This document shows positions 46,090 to 57,815 of a stretch of DNA of 64,000 nucleotides, in pieces. Position 1 is the stretch's first letter; each line of letters opens with the position of its first letter. Source of the stretch: Heterohyrax brucei (lineage: Eukaryota; Chordata; Mammalia; Hyracoidea; Procaviidae); the NCBI GenBank assembly GCA_028571685.1, contig CM053143.1:156792329-156856328 (forward strand). Direction: 5' to 3'. Made by a program: the position numbers and the translations under genes. A model generated the notes under the pieces. It saw nothing but the letters and a program-made list of their open reading frames with translations. It was not told the origin of the DNA and ran no database searches.

Positions 46090-47568
46090 TTTCTTTTTTA
46101 TTAAATTACAATTAAGTGGAAGTACACAGCCTAAATCAATTTTGCACGCCCACCTTTCTGAAGCTCCTTCTGCTCTCCTTGCCCAGTGACAGCACATTCC
46201 TCCTTTTCTTCTATACTTTTCATATCCCCCCAACAATCTCCTGTCCCCTCCTCTCCACCTTCTTCTCTCCTATTTAGAAAGATACTGGTAGGATAGCATC
46301 CTATAAATGCATAGAACCATAAAGTACACAGAACCATATGATCACATTGTGTCCCCGAGTCCAGTCCATTTTTGTCTGAAGAGTTGACCTCAGTAGCGTT
46401 TTTTTTTCTGGGCAGGGACAGCAGCAGGTCTAGGGGCCATGCTCCCAGGGGATCCCCCAGGCTATCAGACCATGAATTATGGTCTTTTGGGAGAGTTCTT
46501 GAGCTGCACTCCTCTTTTTCTTGTGTTGCCACTGGGACTCAGCATTGTGCTCATTCACATGGGTCTGTCTGTCTCCTGGGCTCTTTTTTACTTGTGTCTT
46601 TGGTGTTCTTGGTGATCATCTGTTCCAGATGAGGTATTACCACTTGGTCTAATTTAGATGGCAACCTTCTAGCCTTCAAGGTCCCAGATGCCACTTACCA
46701 ATACACGGTGCAGAAAACTCTCTTAACTAGTTATGCCAATTGGCTAGTCATGCCAATCGATGTCCCTCAAGAGCATAGTCCCAGACCCTACCCCTGCTAC
46801 TCTATCTTTGCAACATTGGATTAAGATTAAAAGAGTTTTCAGTTTATGGTGTAGTCCAGCTAAGTCGATCTACTTTCTCTGGTGTGCTGTCACTGCTTTC
46901 ACCTAATAAAATTTCTATCAGCTATCTAATCTATGACCAACCCTATTCCTCTCTGCCCCTGATTGTAGCTGTCAAAGAGTCTTTTCTTCTGTTAAGTCTA
47001 TTTTGAAGTGCTTATAGCAGGGGTCTCATACAACATGTGTCCTTTTGTTGCTGACTGATTTCACTCAGCATCATGTCATCCAATTGAAACCAGTTTATGA
47101 GATGTTTCATTGTTCTTTATCATTGCATAGAGTTCCATTGAGTGTATGTACCAAAGTTTATCCATTTGTCTGTTGATGGGCATCTGGGTTGATTCCATCT
47201 TTTTGCTATTGTGGACTGTGCTGCAATAAGCATTCCTGTGCATGTATCTGTCTGTGTGTCAGCCTTTGTTTCTGTAGGATATATTCCAGGCAGTGGGATC
47301 ACTGCAGTCAGATGGTATAACTATTTCCAGCTTTTTAAGGAAGCATCAAATTACTTTCCAAACAGGTTGCACCATTTTGCACTCTCACTAGCAGGGTAGG
47401 AAGGTTTTGATCACTCCACAGCCTCTCCAGCATTTGTTGTTTTGTGTTTTTTTTTTTTTTGGATCATCGCCAACCTTGCTGGGGTGAGGTGGTATCTCAT
47501 TGTAGTTTTGATTTGGATTTCTCTGATAGCTAATGATTGCATTTCCTCATGTGCCTTTTGGCTGCCGG
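46090..47568 (-). mobile_element. L1 LINE, 5'-truncated (3' UTR and ORF2 C-terminus)
   Basis: Antisense 3' UTR (46110-47060) and ORF2 C-terminus (about 47120-47560, peptide AQSTIAKRWNQPRCP near 47180 on the minus strand). The flanks 'aagaattttctttt' (about 46083-46096) and 'aagaattgttttctta' (about 47573-47588) are similar, consistent with a target duplication. It is the same family as the full-length L1 at 9645. Confidence 0.82.
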
Positions 47569-47805
47569 TATGAAGAATTGTTTTCTTAAATGGAGACATA
47601 CAATTCACTGTAATGAGTTTAAATGAAAGAAAAGGAAATAGCACCTGGATGGTGCACATTCTAGAAGTAAATATTAATAGGTTATGGAAAACACTAAAAG
47701 AAGACCTATTGCTTAGGAAGCTTAGAATAACTTATAGTATTGTTTACAGCTGTAGGTTTACTGCTTCTGTTTCTTATTTTTTGTACTTGTGGACTTAGTC
47801 AACTA

Positions 47806-48377
47806 TGATGGATAATGTTAGATGGCTAAGCTATGACTCTCAGTGGTTTGGCAGACATTGTGAAATCACTTCCCATTTTGCGATCTGATGATAACAACTA
47901 AAATCAGAAAAATTCATTGCTATTGCATCAATTCCAACTTGCAGTAACCCTACAGGAGATAGTAGAACTGCCCCCAAAGGATTTACAAGAAGTGGCAGAC
48001 GGGTTCAAATTGTCCAATCAGTTGAAAGAGGAGTTTAGGTGGAGGGGTGCACTTGTCACCAAGTATACAAAAGGATGTTCTGGCAAAATTCATTTGCTAT
48101 CTCTCCATTCTGCACTCTTCTTATTACCCAAACTCCAGTACTTGGAGCATAAGTGAGCAGAGGCCTCTAGCTTGCCACCTGACCTGAAGCCTTTGGGATC
48201 ACAGCTCCTGCAACCACTTGAGCTAGGAGAGGTCTTCATTCCTTCATCTGATCCACAGATTTGGGACTTACCAATCCCCACAATTACATGAGCCATTTCC
48301 TTGAAGTAAATTTCCCTCCATATATATTTACATATACTTCACTGGTTTTGCTCATCTACAGAACCCAGTCCAAGACA
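47806..48377 (+). mobile_element. ERVL-type LTR (MLT2-like) with SINE insertion
   Basis: Opens with 'agtggtttggcagacattgt' and 'cattttgcgatctgatga', and closes with 'ggttttgctcatctacagaa' and CCAAGACAG. It is related to the LTR at 24732. The 5' terminus is diverged. Confidence 0.6.
47901..47982 (-). mobile_element. AfroSINE fragment inside the LTR
   Basis: Antisense 3' half: 'gctattgcatcaattccaac', 'ggagatagtagaactgcccc'. The head is missing. Confidence 0.6.
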
Positions 48378-48839
48378 GTATACCTTATACAGCACATGTT
48401 TTAAGTTCTCTTATAGAATATTGTCCAAAACTATCTTATAATACCAAGTAACATTTAGCATAGATCGTGGAATGGGAAAGGAATTTTCTTAAAATTAATG
48501 CAATTTATTTTCTATGTATTTTAGTTAAATGACATTTTATTATTGATCCTTTTTATGAGTAGAAAGAATAAACAATTCATTATAACTTTACCACAGAAGA
48601 AGAATAGCCAGCCAGCCAAGTGCTGTCATAAAGAAGAATAAGGTTAAATAAAAAAGAATCTTGCACAAAAATTATGGAGATACATCAAAAAAATGAAAAT
48701 AGTCAAAGGACAGTTAGCTTAGTCTACATAAATGTGAGGAGAGAAAAAAACATAAGGGAGGACAAATCAAAGCTATATGCACTATAGTAAATACCTGCAT
48801 TGTAAAAATGGTTATAATAATGAAACAGAAGCCAAACCT
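48378..48839. other. No recognisable feature
   Basis: AT-rich. Only a short AfroSINE-like phrase near 48608-48630 ('gccagccaagtgctgtca'). Confidence 0.4.
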
Positions 48840-48910
48840 GTTGTTGTCCAGTTGAATGTAGTTTGGTAGGCACTATGAAACCACTTGCCATTTTGTGATC
48901 TGATGTGGAC
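48840..48910 (+). mobile_element. ERVL-type LTR fragment
   Basis: 'tagtttggtaggcactatga' and 'ccattttgtgatctgatgtg' match the start of the LTR at 47806. Confidence 0.5.
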
Positions 48911-49096
48911 AACCAAAACCACAACCAAAAAACCAACGAACAAAAACTCATTTCCATCGAGTAGATTCCAACTCATATTGATCCTGAAGGATAGAGTAGA
49001 ACTGTCCCATGGGGTTTCCAAGGAACAGCTGGTAGATTAAAACTGCTGACCTTTCAGTTAGCAGTGAACACTTAACCAGTGTGCCATCAGGGCTCC
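48911..49096 (-). mobile_element. AfroSINE
   Basis: Complete antisense copy with an AACC-rich tail (48911-48946), ending 'gtgccatcagggctcc'. It abuts an LTR fragment. Confidence 0.8.
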
Positions 49097-49644
49097 TATG
49101 ATAATGAAGTTGCCTTATGGTTGTTCACAGTGTTGTCACGGGAAAATCTTTCAAACAGATGTCTGAGTCTTACATGTAGGAAAGGATTAAGAAGTCTAGT
49201 CTGACTACTGAAGAGAATTTTTTGATCATGACAGATTTTCCTAAATGGAAAAGTCTAAGTTAGATGACTCATGGGCATGGAAATTACTTCAAAGTCACTT
49301 ATCATGAGTGGGTCACAACTGCCTCAAACATCCAAGTCAACAAATAACTTCTGTATTTGGCGAAGTTAATAAAATTCACAGAAACTTCTGAAAACAAGTT
49401 ACTTGAGAATCACAGAATCAGAAAACATAGCCATAAACTTTGGGACTTGGAAAGGAGCTTGCAGATCCTGTATTTGTAAGCATTTCTCATCACTTTCTTT
49501 TCTTCATTCTTCTACTTCTTTTGCTTGTATTCTACCTACTGAACGTATTTATAAACTCTACCATCATACTTCCCTACTTTCTTAAGGAAATAAATCTGAA
49601 CATAAATTAGATTTTTATTAATGACTAGCGTTACCAGCCTAGAC
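49097..49644. other. No recognisable feature
   Basis: Unassigned AT-rich spacer. Confidence 0.4.
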
Positions 49645-50025
49645 AGAGTGCATTACTTTTCTGTTGCTGTGTAACAAATTATCACAAAGGTAATGGCTTT
49701 CAGCAACATCCATTTTCAAGTTCACTGTTGTCCTGGGTCAGGATTTTGGCACATTTTAGCTGGGTCCTCGGTTTAGGATCTCACCAGGCTGAAATTAAGG
49801 GGGTAGCTCTGCATCCTCCTTTGGAGGCCCAGCTGTGGAGCCATCCGTTTGCAGTGCTGTCGAGTTGTTGGCAGAGTTAGTTTCCTCGCAGTTACAGCAC
49901 TGATGTCCCCTCCTCTTGCTGGCTTTCTTCTCCTAGCTGCTGCTCTCAGATTTTTGCCATGAGACTACCTCTATCTTAGGAGCACAGAACTTTTCCTTTC
50001 CTCTCCTCAGATTTCTTTTGTATTA
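49645..50025 (-). mobile_element. MLT1-type LTR, minus strand
   Basis: 'acttttctgttgctgtgtaa', 'aaattatcacaaaggtaatg' and 'tgtcctgggtcaggattttg' follow the antisense order of MLT1-type LTRs. The right end merges with the next LTR near 50025. Confidence 0.6.
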
Positions 50026-50500
50026 AGTTTTCAATGGCTGCAGTAATAAAATATGCAAGTTAAGTGACATAAAACAACAGATATTTGTTGTCCTATAGTC
50101 CTGGAAGCCAATCCAAAACCAAGCCAGCAGGATCAGGCTCTCTCAGAAGGCTCCAAGGGAAGTGACATGTCAAAAGTGAGATGTCGGAGATGTCCTTACC
50201 GCTTAGCTTCTGGGGTCCCTGGTAACCCTTGGCAATCCTTGTAGATACCTCACTCCAAACTCTACTTTCTTCTTCATGTGACCGCTTTGCCTTGGTGTCT
50301 ACGTCCAGGTCTCATCTACTTTACGAGAGCATCATTTGTACTGGATGAGTGCTGATTCTCTTCTCCTTCATGTTAACCAATAACATCGTCGAAGGCATTA
50401 TTTCCAAACAAGGTCATACCCACAGGTACCAGGGCCTAAAGAACGACTTCAACATACCTTCTGGAAAGTGGGGAGCACAATTCGAATGATAATACTTTTC
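50026..50500 (-). mobile_element. MLT1-type LTR, minus strand, second copy
   Basis: 'ggctgcagtaataaaatatg', 'ttgtcctatagtcctggaag' and the final 'gtggggagcacaattcgaat' (50468-50488) match the family ends. It is adjacent to and distinct from the copy at 49645. Confidence 0.65.
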
Positions 50501-51171
50501 ATGGTTCATATCTCTGAGACCAGAGGAGGAAGAGGTTTATGTAACTAGGCCAGGGCCACCTGAATAGTCTTCCTGTTTTGAAGTCAATGATGCCATATAA
50601 TGTAACTCAATTTCCGGGGTTAAATTCATTGTCTCCATAGACCCAGGGAGATTTTTAGTTGTGCTCATTTTTTTTGCTGTATGCTTGGGAGCTTTTTTAT
50701 TGCCACTGTAACATTTTTGGCTTGTGTATTTTGAGATCCTTTGTAGAAGGTCTAATACTCAACTTTGTTTAGAATCTATCTTGAGAAATATTTTATTTTA
50801 AAGTAATAAAGAAAATGTTATTCTGACAAATGTCATCTGATTACTTTTCAAGTAATAAGCCTAATTCAGAAATGCACTTATAATACACGATAGCCAGCTT
50901 GTTTACTGACAAACTATAGTATCTTTCCTGTTTGAAGCCTTTCAGAAAACAGAAGACAATTACTTAGAAATCATGTATGTCAGTCAATATCATTTACTGG
51001 AAAATGATGTCAGCCCAAAGAACATTTATCCGTAATACTAACATTTATCCAGTTTCTATTTGCAGACAATTTCAAAAAATTAACATATTGGTTCTAATGA
51101 TAATAGACTTTATTAGCATTTACACTGACTTGATTTAAAAAACAAACAAAAACACTCAGAAGACACTGTAA
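50501..51171. other. No recognisable feature
   Basis: Unassigned; a T run at 50668-50674. Confidence 0.4.
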
Positions 51172-51349
51172 CCTAAACCAAGCCAAAAAACCCAAACCCA
51201 CTGCCCTCAAGTAGATTTCGACACCTAGTGACTCTGCAGGACAGAGTCGAACTGCTCTATAGAGTTTCCAAAGAGTCCCCGGCAGTTTCAAACTGCCAAC
51301 CTTAGGGTTAACAGACAGAGCACCTAACCACTACGCCACCAGAGTTTCC
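51172..51349 (-). mobile_element. AfroSINE
   Basis: Complete antisense copy from an AACC-rich tail to 'ccactacgccaccagagtt'. Confidence 0.85.
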
Positions 51350-51810
51350 ACATCACATAAAGCCTTCTGTAAATGCAGCAACTTCAACATACGTTGTCTT
51401 TTCGTATCAAAGTGGGCGTGGGCATTCCAGAGCATTAAAGCAGAAGATAGCCACACAATCATGTCCTATGACACTAAAGATACGTTACTGCATGTCAAAT
51501 TATATCTTGTACCCTCAAGTGACTTCCTAACATGGAGGGGGTAAAAATAGTTCTTTCGCAACAGGAAGGAATTTTTAAGGTTTTCGAGTTTCCTTTGGCT
51601 TGGCTTGGCTGATTGTATTAAAGACACAGAGGACCCCTTGTGGTCGCATGTCAGCATTGCAGCGACCCTTTCTAAGAGCTTTCCCTTGTCTGGCACAGAC
51701 AGGGCCTTTCATCGGAAGCAAGACCAGAGTTGCTTCCAAATGCTGAGTCCCTCAACCTATGTAAAAATTAGCAACTGTGTGTATATATATATAAAATGTA
51801 GACTATATTA
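51350..51810. other. No recognisable feature
   Basis: Unassigned. 51540-51720 is slightly richer in CpG. The overlapping open frames on both strands show no domain. Confidence 0.35.
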
Positions 51811-51990
51811 CTCAAACTCATTGCCACTGCATCAATTCAATGCATAAAAGCCAGCCAAGTGCCGTCGAGTCGGATCTGACTCCTATAAGACAGAGGAGAA
51901 CTGGATTTCCAAGGAGTGCCTAGTGGATTAGAACCACCGACCGTTTGGCTAGCGGCTGTAGCTGTTAACTAGTACACCACCATTGTTTCC
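51811..51990 (-). mobile_element. AfroSINE (with a second 3' stub)
   Basis: A 3' stub at 51811-51842 ('ctcaaactcattgccactgc') is followed by a full antisense copy at 51849-51990 ('gtgccgtcgagtcggatctg'), so two SINE 3' ends lie in tandem. Confidence 0.75.
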
Positions 51991-52719
51991 AATAGTGAGT
52001 GAATATTCTCATATTACAGAGCTCTTTAAATATTTTTTATTTAGTAAATTAACTTTTAACACAAAAATATAATGCAATGTATATTTACTGCTTAAACTAT
52101 TGAAAAAGACAAAAAAAATATTGTACTATAGAGTTAACGAACATGACCATAAATGTGTGCTTAATAAGCAGCTTATAGGTCAGTCAGTTCCTCTTTGTAA
52201 TTGTAGTCTCTTCTTCTTTAGAGAGGTTGCTAAAACTCTAAATTTGAGTTCCTTTGTAAGGTGAGGCCTGCGACAAGTGTTTTCCTCCTCAGCTGTTCCA
52301 GTTCCTTGCTTGTGCTTTCCTCACCACCCAGCTTAGGCCTTGGTTTTGTGAGCAGAGAACTTGACTCAAAAGACATGTTTAAACTTAGAGAAAAAGCCTT
52401 TGTATTCAGCACAGCACAGAACTTCCTCTGCTTCCTTCTCTCTTCCTGCTTGGTGCTGTGTACCATGAAACAGAAAAATGCAAAAAGTGCTTTGGAGAGG
52501 AAGTAGAATACAGTGGACAATGTCTTTAAACTTGTATGTGTATGTGAGTCACCTGAGGTACTCACTAACAATAGAGATTCCTGACATTGACAGTCTTCAG
52601 TTTCTGATCCAGGGGGCTCAGCTGTGGTGCCCCAAAATTACATTTTAACAGCCATTTCAGGTTTTTCCATGTTAGAGGTAGGCCTATTTGGTTAGAAGCC
52701 TTATTCCTAATCCTGGCTA
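51991..52719. other. No assigned feature; one protein-like minus-strand segment
   Basis: The minus frame 52230-52571 ends with MSFESSSLLTKPRPKLGGEE and then STSKELEQLRRKTLVAGL. The Met of this part is preceded on the minus strand by 'gctttttctctaag', an acceptor-like tract. I do not recognise the protein and do not call a gene. Confidence 0.3.
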
Positions 52720-53090
52720 TAATTTAGAATCCACTGAAGAATTTCAAGAGTCCCTTGGTGGTGCAAACAGTTTATAGGCTTTGCTGCTAATGAAACGGTT
52801 GGAGGGTTCAAGACCACACAATGCCTTGGAAGAAAGACCTGGTGACCTCCTTCCAAAAAATTCATGCACTGAAAACCCTGAGAAGCACAGTTTTATTTTG
52901 AGATACATGGGGTTACTATGAGTTGAAACTGACTGGAAGGCAACAGCTGCTAATGATGAGGAACTTGAAAAATAACCATTCCCAGGCTCAACTCCAGACG
53001 AATTCAATCCTAACTTCTGGGGATAGGTCCAGGCTTCTGTGTTTTCAGTTGGACCGACAATTCTAATGTGCAGCCAGTTTGAGAAGTGGG
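52720..53090. mobile_element. MER5-like hAT (Charlie) DNA transposon fragment, split by SINE
   Basis: 52720-52746 and 52947-53090 read 'tttagaatccactgaagaa' and, later, 'attctaatgtgcagccagtt' with 'tgagaagtgggc', the inverted-repeat-like ends of MER5-type elements. It is non-coding, and its orientation is not settled. Confidence 0.5.
52749..52946 (+). mobile_element. AfroSINE, longer subfamily
   Basis: Sense copy starting 'gtcccttggtggtgcaaaca', with the 'aagaaagacctggtgacctc' region and the end 'ggttactatgagttgaaact'. It is the sense counterpart of the copy at 17862. Confidence 0.78.
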
Positions 53091-53827
53091 CTGAAGCACA
53101 GGACGGCTCATAAGTGGTCCTGGCCCAGTCAGCCTAAGGCCACCGGGACACCTCTGAAGCTGGACAAAGTGATGTTTGTTGACTCACTGCAGTGCGATAG
53201 ACTACACGCCAAAAGAACTGTGGGTGTCTCATTAAACAAAGGCAAATAGAATTATTTTAGGATTTAGGGGGAGGGTAGAGTTTAGTGTTTTGATAGGTTC
53301 AGAGCTAAACAGAGCTGTGTGTAAAGGGGCCAACATCGGGTCTGCACTGCAAAGTCGACTCAGAATTCTGTTTCTGTGGCAACATGAAGGTTAAGATAGA
53401 CATGCAGTGTTGTATTCAAAGACCCTTTATCTGAAGCTCTGCATCTGGTTGTAAATCAAGACTAGTTTTCTGTGTCAAAGTGACCTAGAGCTGCCAGGCA
53501 GGGGGAAAAAAAAAAGAAAGGGATATTTCATTCTCACTGATATGATTTCATACAGCAAGGTTTCTGATAGTCTATGATTTTGGAGAACAAAGTTTCTCAG
53601 TGTATAAGTAAACATCAGTCACTAAAAGAAGGGGACACTTTGGAGTTGCATTGTGTCCTTGGGAGGATACTGATTCTCGCTACCTTTGTAGCTGCTTTAC
53701 CTGTGTCTGGTACTGCAGCCTGCAGACCGCTAAGGCAGAGGGTTACAGTCCAAGGTAATTGTCCCCTCTGCTACATGACACCTGCACCCAACTGCTTGTC
53801 TGTGAAGACTATGAAACCAGGACTAGT
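53091..53827. other. No recognisable feature
   Basis: Unassigned sequence with an A run near 53506-53515. The 130-codon open frame 53574-53966 runs through a SINE remnant and is rejected as a gene. Confidence 0.35.
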
Positions 53828-53896
53828 GTTTTCAAGTTGCAGCTGGTGGACTCGAACTGCTGATCTTTTGGTTAGCAGCCATTATTTCTTAACCTC
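53828..53896 (-). mobile_element. AfroSINE head remnant
   Basis: 'tggtggactcgaactgctga' and 'ttttggttagcagccatt' are the antisense tRNA-like head. Confidence 0.6.
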
Positions 53897-53967
53897 TTCT
53901 TCACAGACGTTGTCATGTATTGATCCACAAATAACTACTGAAAGCTTACTACGTGCTCATCTATGAA

Positions 53968-54097
53968 AATGACACCCTCAAGGAGATGGAGTGACTCAAC
54001 AGCCATTAACAATGGACTCAGACATGCCAGCTATTATGAAGACGGCAAAAGACCAGGCAATGTTTCATTCTGTTATACAACACGTCACCGTGAGTCC
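53968..54097 (+). mobile_element. RTE LINE 3' tail fragment
   Basis: 'cctcaaggagatggagtgac' and 'gaccaggcaatgtttcattc' match the RTE 3' end. The terminal AAC tail is lost. Confidence 0.65.
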
Positions 54098-54114
54098 GAG
54101 AAAATTTAGAACTA

Positions 54115-54370
54115 GTAGCAATTGCTACATTCTAGGCCCTGAAAAATCAATGGTAAACAAAACTCAGTCCCTGTCCTCAAAGAATTTACAGACTAGCTGG
54201 CGAAAAATACAGGTCATAAGGCTATTACAGACAATAAACAGACTATTAAAGTGCTAACACTGCAAGTAAAAGTATAGCGCCATGGGTGATTTGAGGATTG
54301 ATGTAGCTGAGTACTAAGGAACCTGGAAACTCATAATCCAAATGTTGTGGAAGAAGGCAGGGAGTGACAA
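54115..54370 (+). mobile_element. L2 LINE 3' end (second scrap at 54500-54790)
   Basis: 'ctacattctaggccctgaaa', 'tccctgtcctcaaagaattt' and 'acagacaataaacagac' follow the L2 3' end. The segment 54500-54790 has a further weak L2-like stretch around 'aacatttattgactctcagg'. Confidence 0.5.
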
Positions 54371-54385
54371 AGCTGGAAGTGCAAG

Positions 54386-54495
54386 AACAAGGGTTTTGGA
54401 AACAGCATTATCTGGGCTTTAATCCAGGCTGTAGAACTGACTGTGTGTCACTGTAACTGAGTGGCAGTTTCCTTATCTATAAACTAAGAATAGCA
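54386..54495 (+). mobile_element. MIR SINE
   Basis: 'gttttggaaacagcattatc', 'tgggctttaatccaggctgt' and 'agtttccttatctataaact' are MIR core elements in order. Confidence 0.6.
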
Positions 54496-54790
54496 AAACA
54501 GACAAACATTTATTGACTCTCAGGCAGAGTTCTAATGGAATACCTATTGGAACAAAAGAGCAAAACACCCCAGTGGAGGATGCAAAAAAGTGAAGGGGTT
54601 TACATAAATAATAACCACAATAAAACAACTATTTAGTATGTTATTTGATGAGCAGGGAAAATTGCAAAGAGCAGTGGAGGCAGCCTAGTCAGAAGGCAAG
54701 CTGAGGAGTAAATACTGTAACATCTGTCAAACTGCCTGGAGGGAGCGCAGGGCACAGGACACTCAGAGGAGGTTAAACCACAGAAGTGAG

Positions 54791-55343
54791 GACTGATTAA
54801 GCTGCAGTGCACACCTGGCGCTGTGTATCAGTCACTAACCTCTGCATTTGAGTTCACTTGATAGTTTCCTCTTCTGACCTATTGCTCTCTTCTAATTTTA
54901 GAGAGACTGCCTTTGTTCCTTAGATAAAGTTTTTGTTCTATAATACAGTCTGGACCATAACTAAGTGTGGACTTCTCCTTGAGAATATTTCGGTGTGAGT
55001 CACTAGATAGCAGTGGACATTTTTTGCAAGCTTCCATAACAAATGGAAAATTTAAGGTGTATAATTCTTTTGCTGTGCATTCTGCATTTCTCTTAGCTTA
55101 TACTGCCCTCTGTCTTTCATGCCTTGCCTCAAGCCACAAGTTGATTAAATAAGTTACTCCCAATATTCCCTTCTTTGTCCTGCAAACCTATGACTGAAAC
55201 AGTAGGGAAAGGATTTTAGGTGCCCCACTTACTATGGTGAGGCAGCACTTTGTGCATCTGATGGTCAGAGGTCAGGGATGCCAAATGTCCTGAAATGCAT
55301 GAGACAGTCCAGGCTAACTTAAACAGCCCTGGTTATTTGTGAC
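54791..55343. other. No recognisable feature; possible hAT scrap
   Basis: 55255-55320 ('atgtcctgaaatgcatgaga') faintly resembles a MER20-type hAT end. The rest is unassigned. Confidence 0.3.
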
Positions 55344-55513
55344 TAGAAATCTTGATGGTGTAGTGGTTAAGTGCTATGGCTGTTAACCAAAACAGGTCAG
55401 CGGTTTGGATCTACCAGGTACTCCTTGGAAACTACAGCAGTTCTACTCTGTCCTATAGGTGACTGAGAGTCAGGATCAACTCAGCAACAACAGGTTTGTT
55501 TTGTTTTTTTGAA
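55344..55513 (+). mobile_element. AfroSINE
   Basis: 'tgatggtgtagtggttaagt' head, 'ttctactctgtcctatagg' near 55440, GTTT-rich tail to 55513. Confidence 0.8.
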
Positions 55514-55710
55514 CTGATAACTAGACCAAGAAACTTAATATTTATGTATCACCAATTTACTTAAGTTAATTTGCAATATGATCCTAACTTGTCAATCTCT
55601 TATATAAATCTGATATAACAGATATCAACATTATACAGCTCTTTCATCTCCTGAAACCAATGTCTATTTGCATTATTGATATGAAATGTAAATGTCTTTC
55701 AAAGTAAGGA

Positions 55711-55875
55711 GTAAGCCTAAACCCAGTGCTGTTGAGTCAATTCTGACTCATAATGACCCTACAGGACAAAGTAGAACTGCTCTACAGAGTTTTCAAGGAG
55801 TGCCCGGCAGATTCCAACTGCCCGCCTTCCGGTTAGCAGACATAGCACTTAACCACTATGCCACTGGAATTTTCA
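55711..55875 (-). mobile_element. AfroSINE
   Basis: Antisense copy, 'taaacccagtgctgttgagt' to 'ccactatgccactggaa'. With the copy at 55344 it forms an inverted pair about 200 bases apart. Confidence 0.82.
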
Positions 55876-55941
55876 AGTAAGAAGTAGGAATACGGAAAGC
55901 CTAGAATAATGGGTAAAATTGATACGTCCATTTCATATTTG

Positions 55942-56420
55942 TCTTGTTCATCTAGTGCGGCTAAACAGAAATACCACAAGTGGATGGCCTTAACAAAGAG
56001 AAAGTCATCCTCACATAGTCCAGCAGGCTAGGAGTCTGAATTCAGGACTCTGGCTCCACAAGAATGCTTTCTGTCTCTGCGGGCTCTGGAAGAAGGTCTT
56101 TGTCATCAGCCTTCCTTTGCTCTGGAAGCATCTCAGCATGGGAGCCTCAAGACCAAAGGACACACTCTGCTCCTGGCACTGCTTTCTTGGCAGTGTGAGG
56201 TCTCCACGTCTCTCTGCTCACTTCTCTCTGGCTTCAGACACTATCTAATCTGGTAGATATCACCAATATAGCTGCCGCTAATCTATCACAGTGATAGGAT
56301 TTACAGTGCATGGGGGAGTCACAGCAGATTACAAAATGGCAGGTAATCACGTAATACTGGGAATTGTGACTTAGACAAGCTGACAGACATTTGGGGGAAC
56401 ACGATTCAATCCACAACACT
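55942..56420 (-). mobile_element. ERVL-MaLR-type LTR, minus strand
   Basis: 'gttcatctagtgcggctaaa', 'ccacaagtggatggccttaa', ending 'aacacgattcaatccacaac'. It is the same family as at 6398 and 43656, truncated at its 3' end (left here). Confidence 0.8.
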
Positions 56421-56439
56421 ATCTTCTCCTGAGCTTGCT

Positions 56440-57525
56440 GGCAGCGTAGTATGATGAGAGCCAAGCCAGTAGCTTGCATTTGAATCCTAGCTATATCACT
56501 TACTCACTGGTGACCTGTGTGAAGGCACTTGATGTTTCTTATTCTTAGTTTTCTCTCCTGGAGCACATGGAGGTATATCTTTCTCACCAGACTGTTGAAA
56601 GATGTAAATAAACAAATGCACACTTGTAATCCCAGAAGCTGGATTATATGCAGAAGAATAAGGCATCAAGATTGGAGGACGACTCATTAACAACGTTCAT
56701 TAAACAGATGACACCACCTTGCTTACGGGAAATGAAGGAGAGCTGAGACACTTACTGATGAAGATCAACGACCACAGCCTTCAGTATGTATTGTATCTCA
56801 ACATTAGGAAAACAAAAATCCTTACAACTGGACAGTAAACAACATCGTCATAAATGGAGAAAAGATCGAGGTTGTCAAGGATTTCCTTTTACTTCGTCCA
56901 CAATCAGTGCCCATGGAAGCAGAAGTCAAGAACTCAAAAGATTCATTGCAATGGGAAAATCTGCTGCAAAGGACCTCTTTAAAGTACTCAAAAGTAAGGA
57001 TGTCACCTTGAAGACTAAAATGTGTCTGATCCAAGCCATGGTATTTTCAATTGCATCACATGCATGTGAAAGCTGGGCAATGAACAAAGAAGACAGAAGA
57101 AGAACTGACTTTTTTGAATTGTGGTGTTGGAGAAGAATGTTGAATTGACCATGGACCACCAAAAGAATAAACAGATCTATTCTGGAAGAAGCACAACCAG
57201 ACTGCTCCGTGGAGAGAAAGATTGCAAGACTGTGTCTTATAGACCCTTGAGACATTGTCGGAAACAATCAGTCCCTGGAGAAGGACATGATGCTTGGTAG
57301 AGTGGAGGGTCAGCGATAAAGAGGAAGACCCTCAATGAGACAGACTGATACAATGGCTGCAACAATAGGCTTAAGCATAAAAACAGCTGTGGACATGGCA
57401 CAAGAGTGGGCAGTGTTTCTTTCTGTCATGCATGGGGTCGCTGTGAGTTGGAACCAACTCGATGGCGCCGAGCAACAAGAGCAACATACTTACAAAGGGC
57501 TCAGTACAGAGCGTGGCTCCTTCCA
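56440..57525 (+). mobile_element. MIR SINE split by an RTE insertion
   Basis: 56440-56631 reads 'gcatttgaatcctagctata' and 'ctatatcacttactcactgg'. The 3' end continues after the RTE at 57487-57525 ('aaagggctcagtacagag'). Confidence 0.6.
56634..57486 (+). mobile_element. RTE LINE, RT C-terminus to 3' end, relatively well preserved
   Basis: The longest clean stretch (56940-57148) reads KSAAKDLFKVLKSKDVTLK and on to FFELWCWRRMLN, the ORF2 C-terminus. The YADD site is destroyed (stop codon in place of the Tyr near 56696). The tail ends 'ctcgatggcgccgagcaaca'. It is inserted in a MIR. Confidence 0.85.
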
Positions 57526-57815
57526 AGGAACAAACAGTACGGTCGTTTCACTCATTTGCTCTTCCCTTAAACTGAGAACCTACCCGTGAGAAGGGCTCTT
57601 CCTCACCATTTTTGAGTTTCTAGTACTGAACACATTGGTCGCCCCATATTTTGAGTTGAAAATATGTCAGCTGAATAACTGAATAACTGGGAGTGGAGTG
57701 TGTGAGGGAGTGCGTGACAACATATGCTTCTGTCTGAGGGTGTACAAGTGGATATGATGCTATGTGTGAATATGGAGTAATATATTCATATATATTATGC
57801 ACTGGAATTTAGTTA

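Noticed and set aside
53574-53966. Open frame of 130 codons as a secreted protein because of the hydrophobic stretch near residue 30
   Set aside because: The frame passes through an AfroSINE remnant and ends in RTE sequence; the hydrophobic segment is not a convincing signal peptide.
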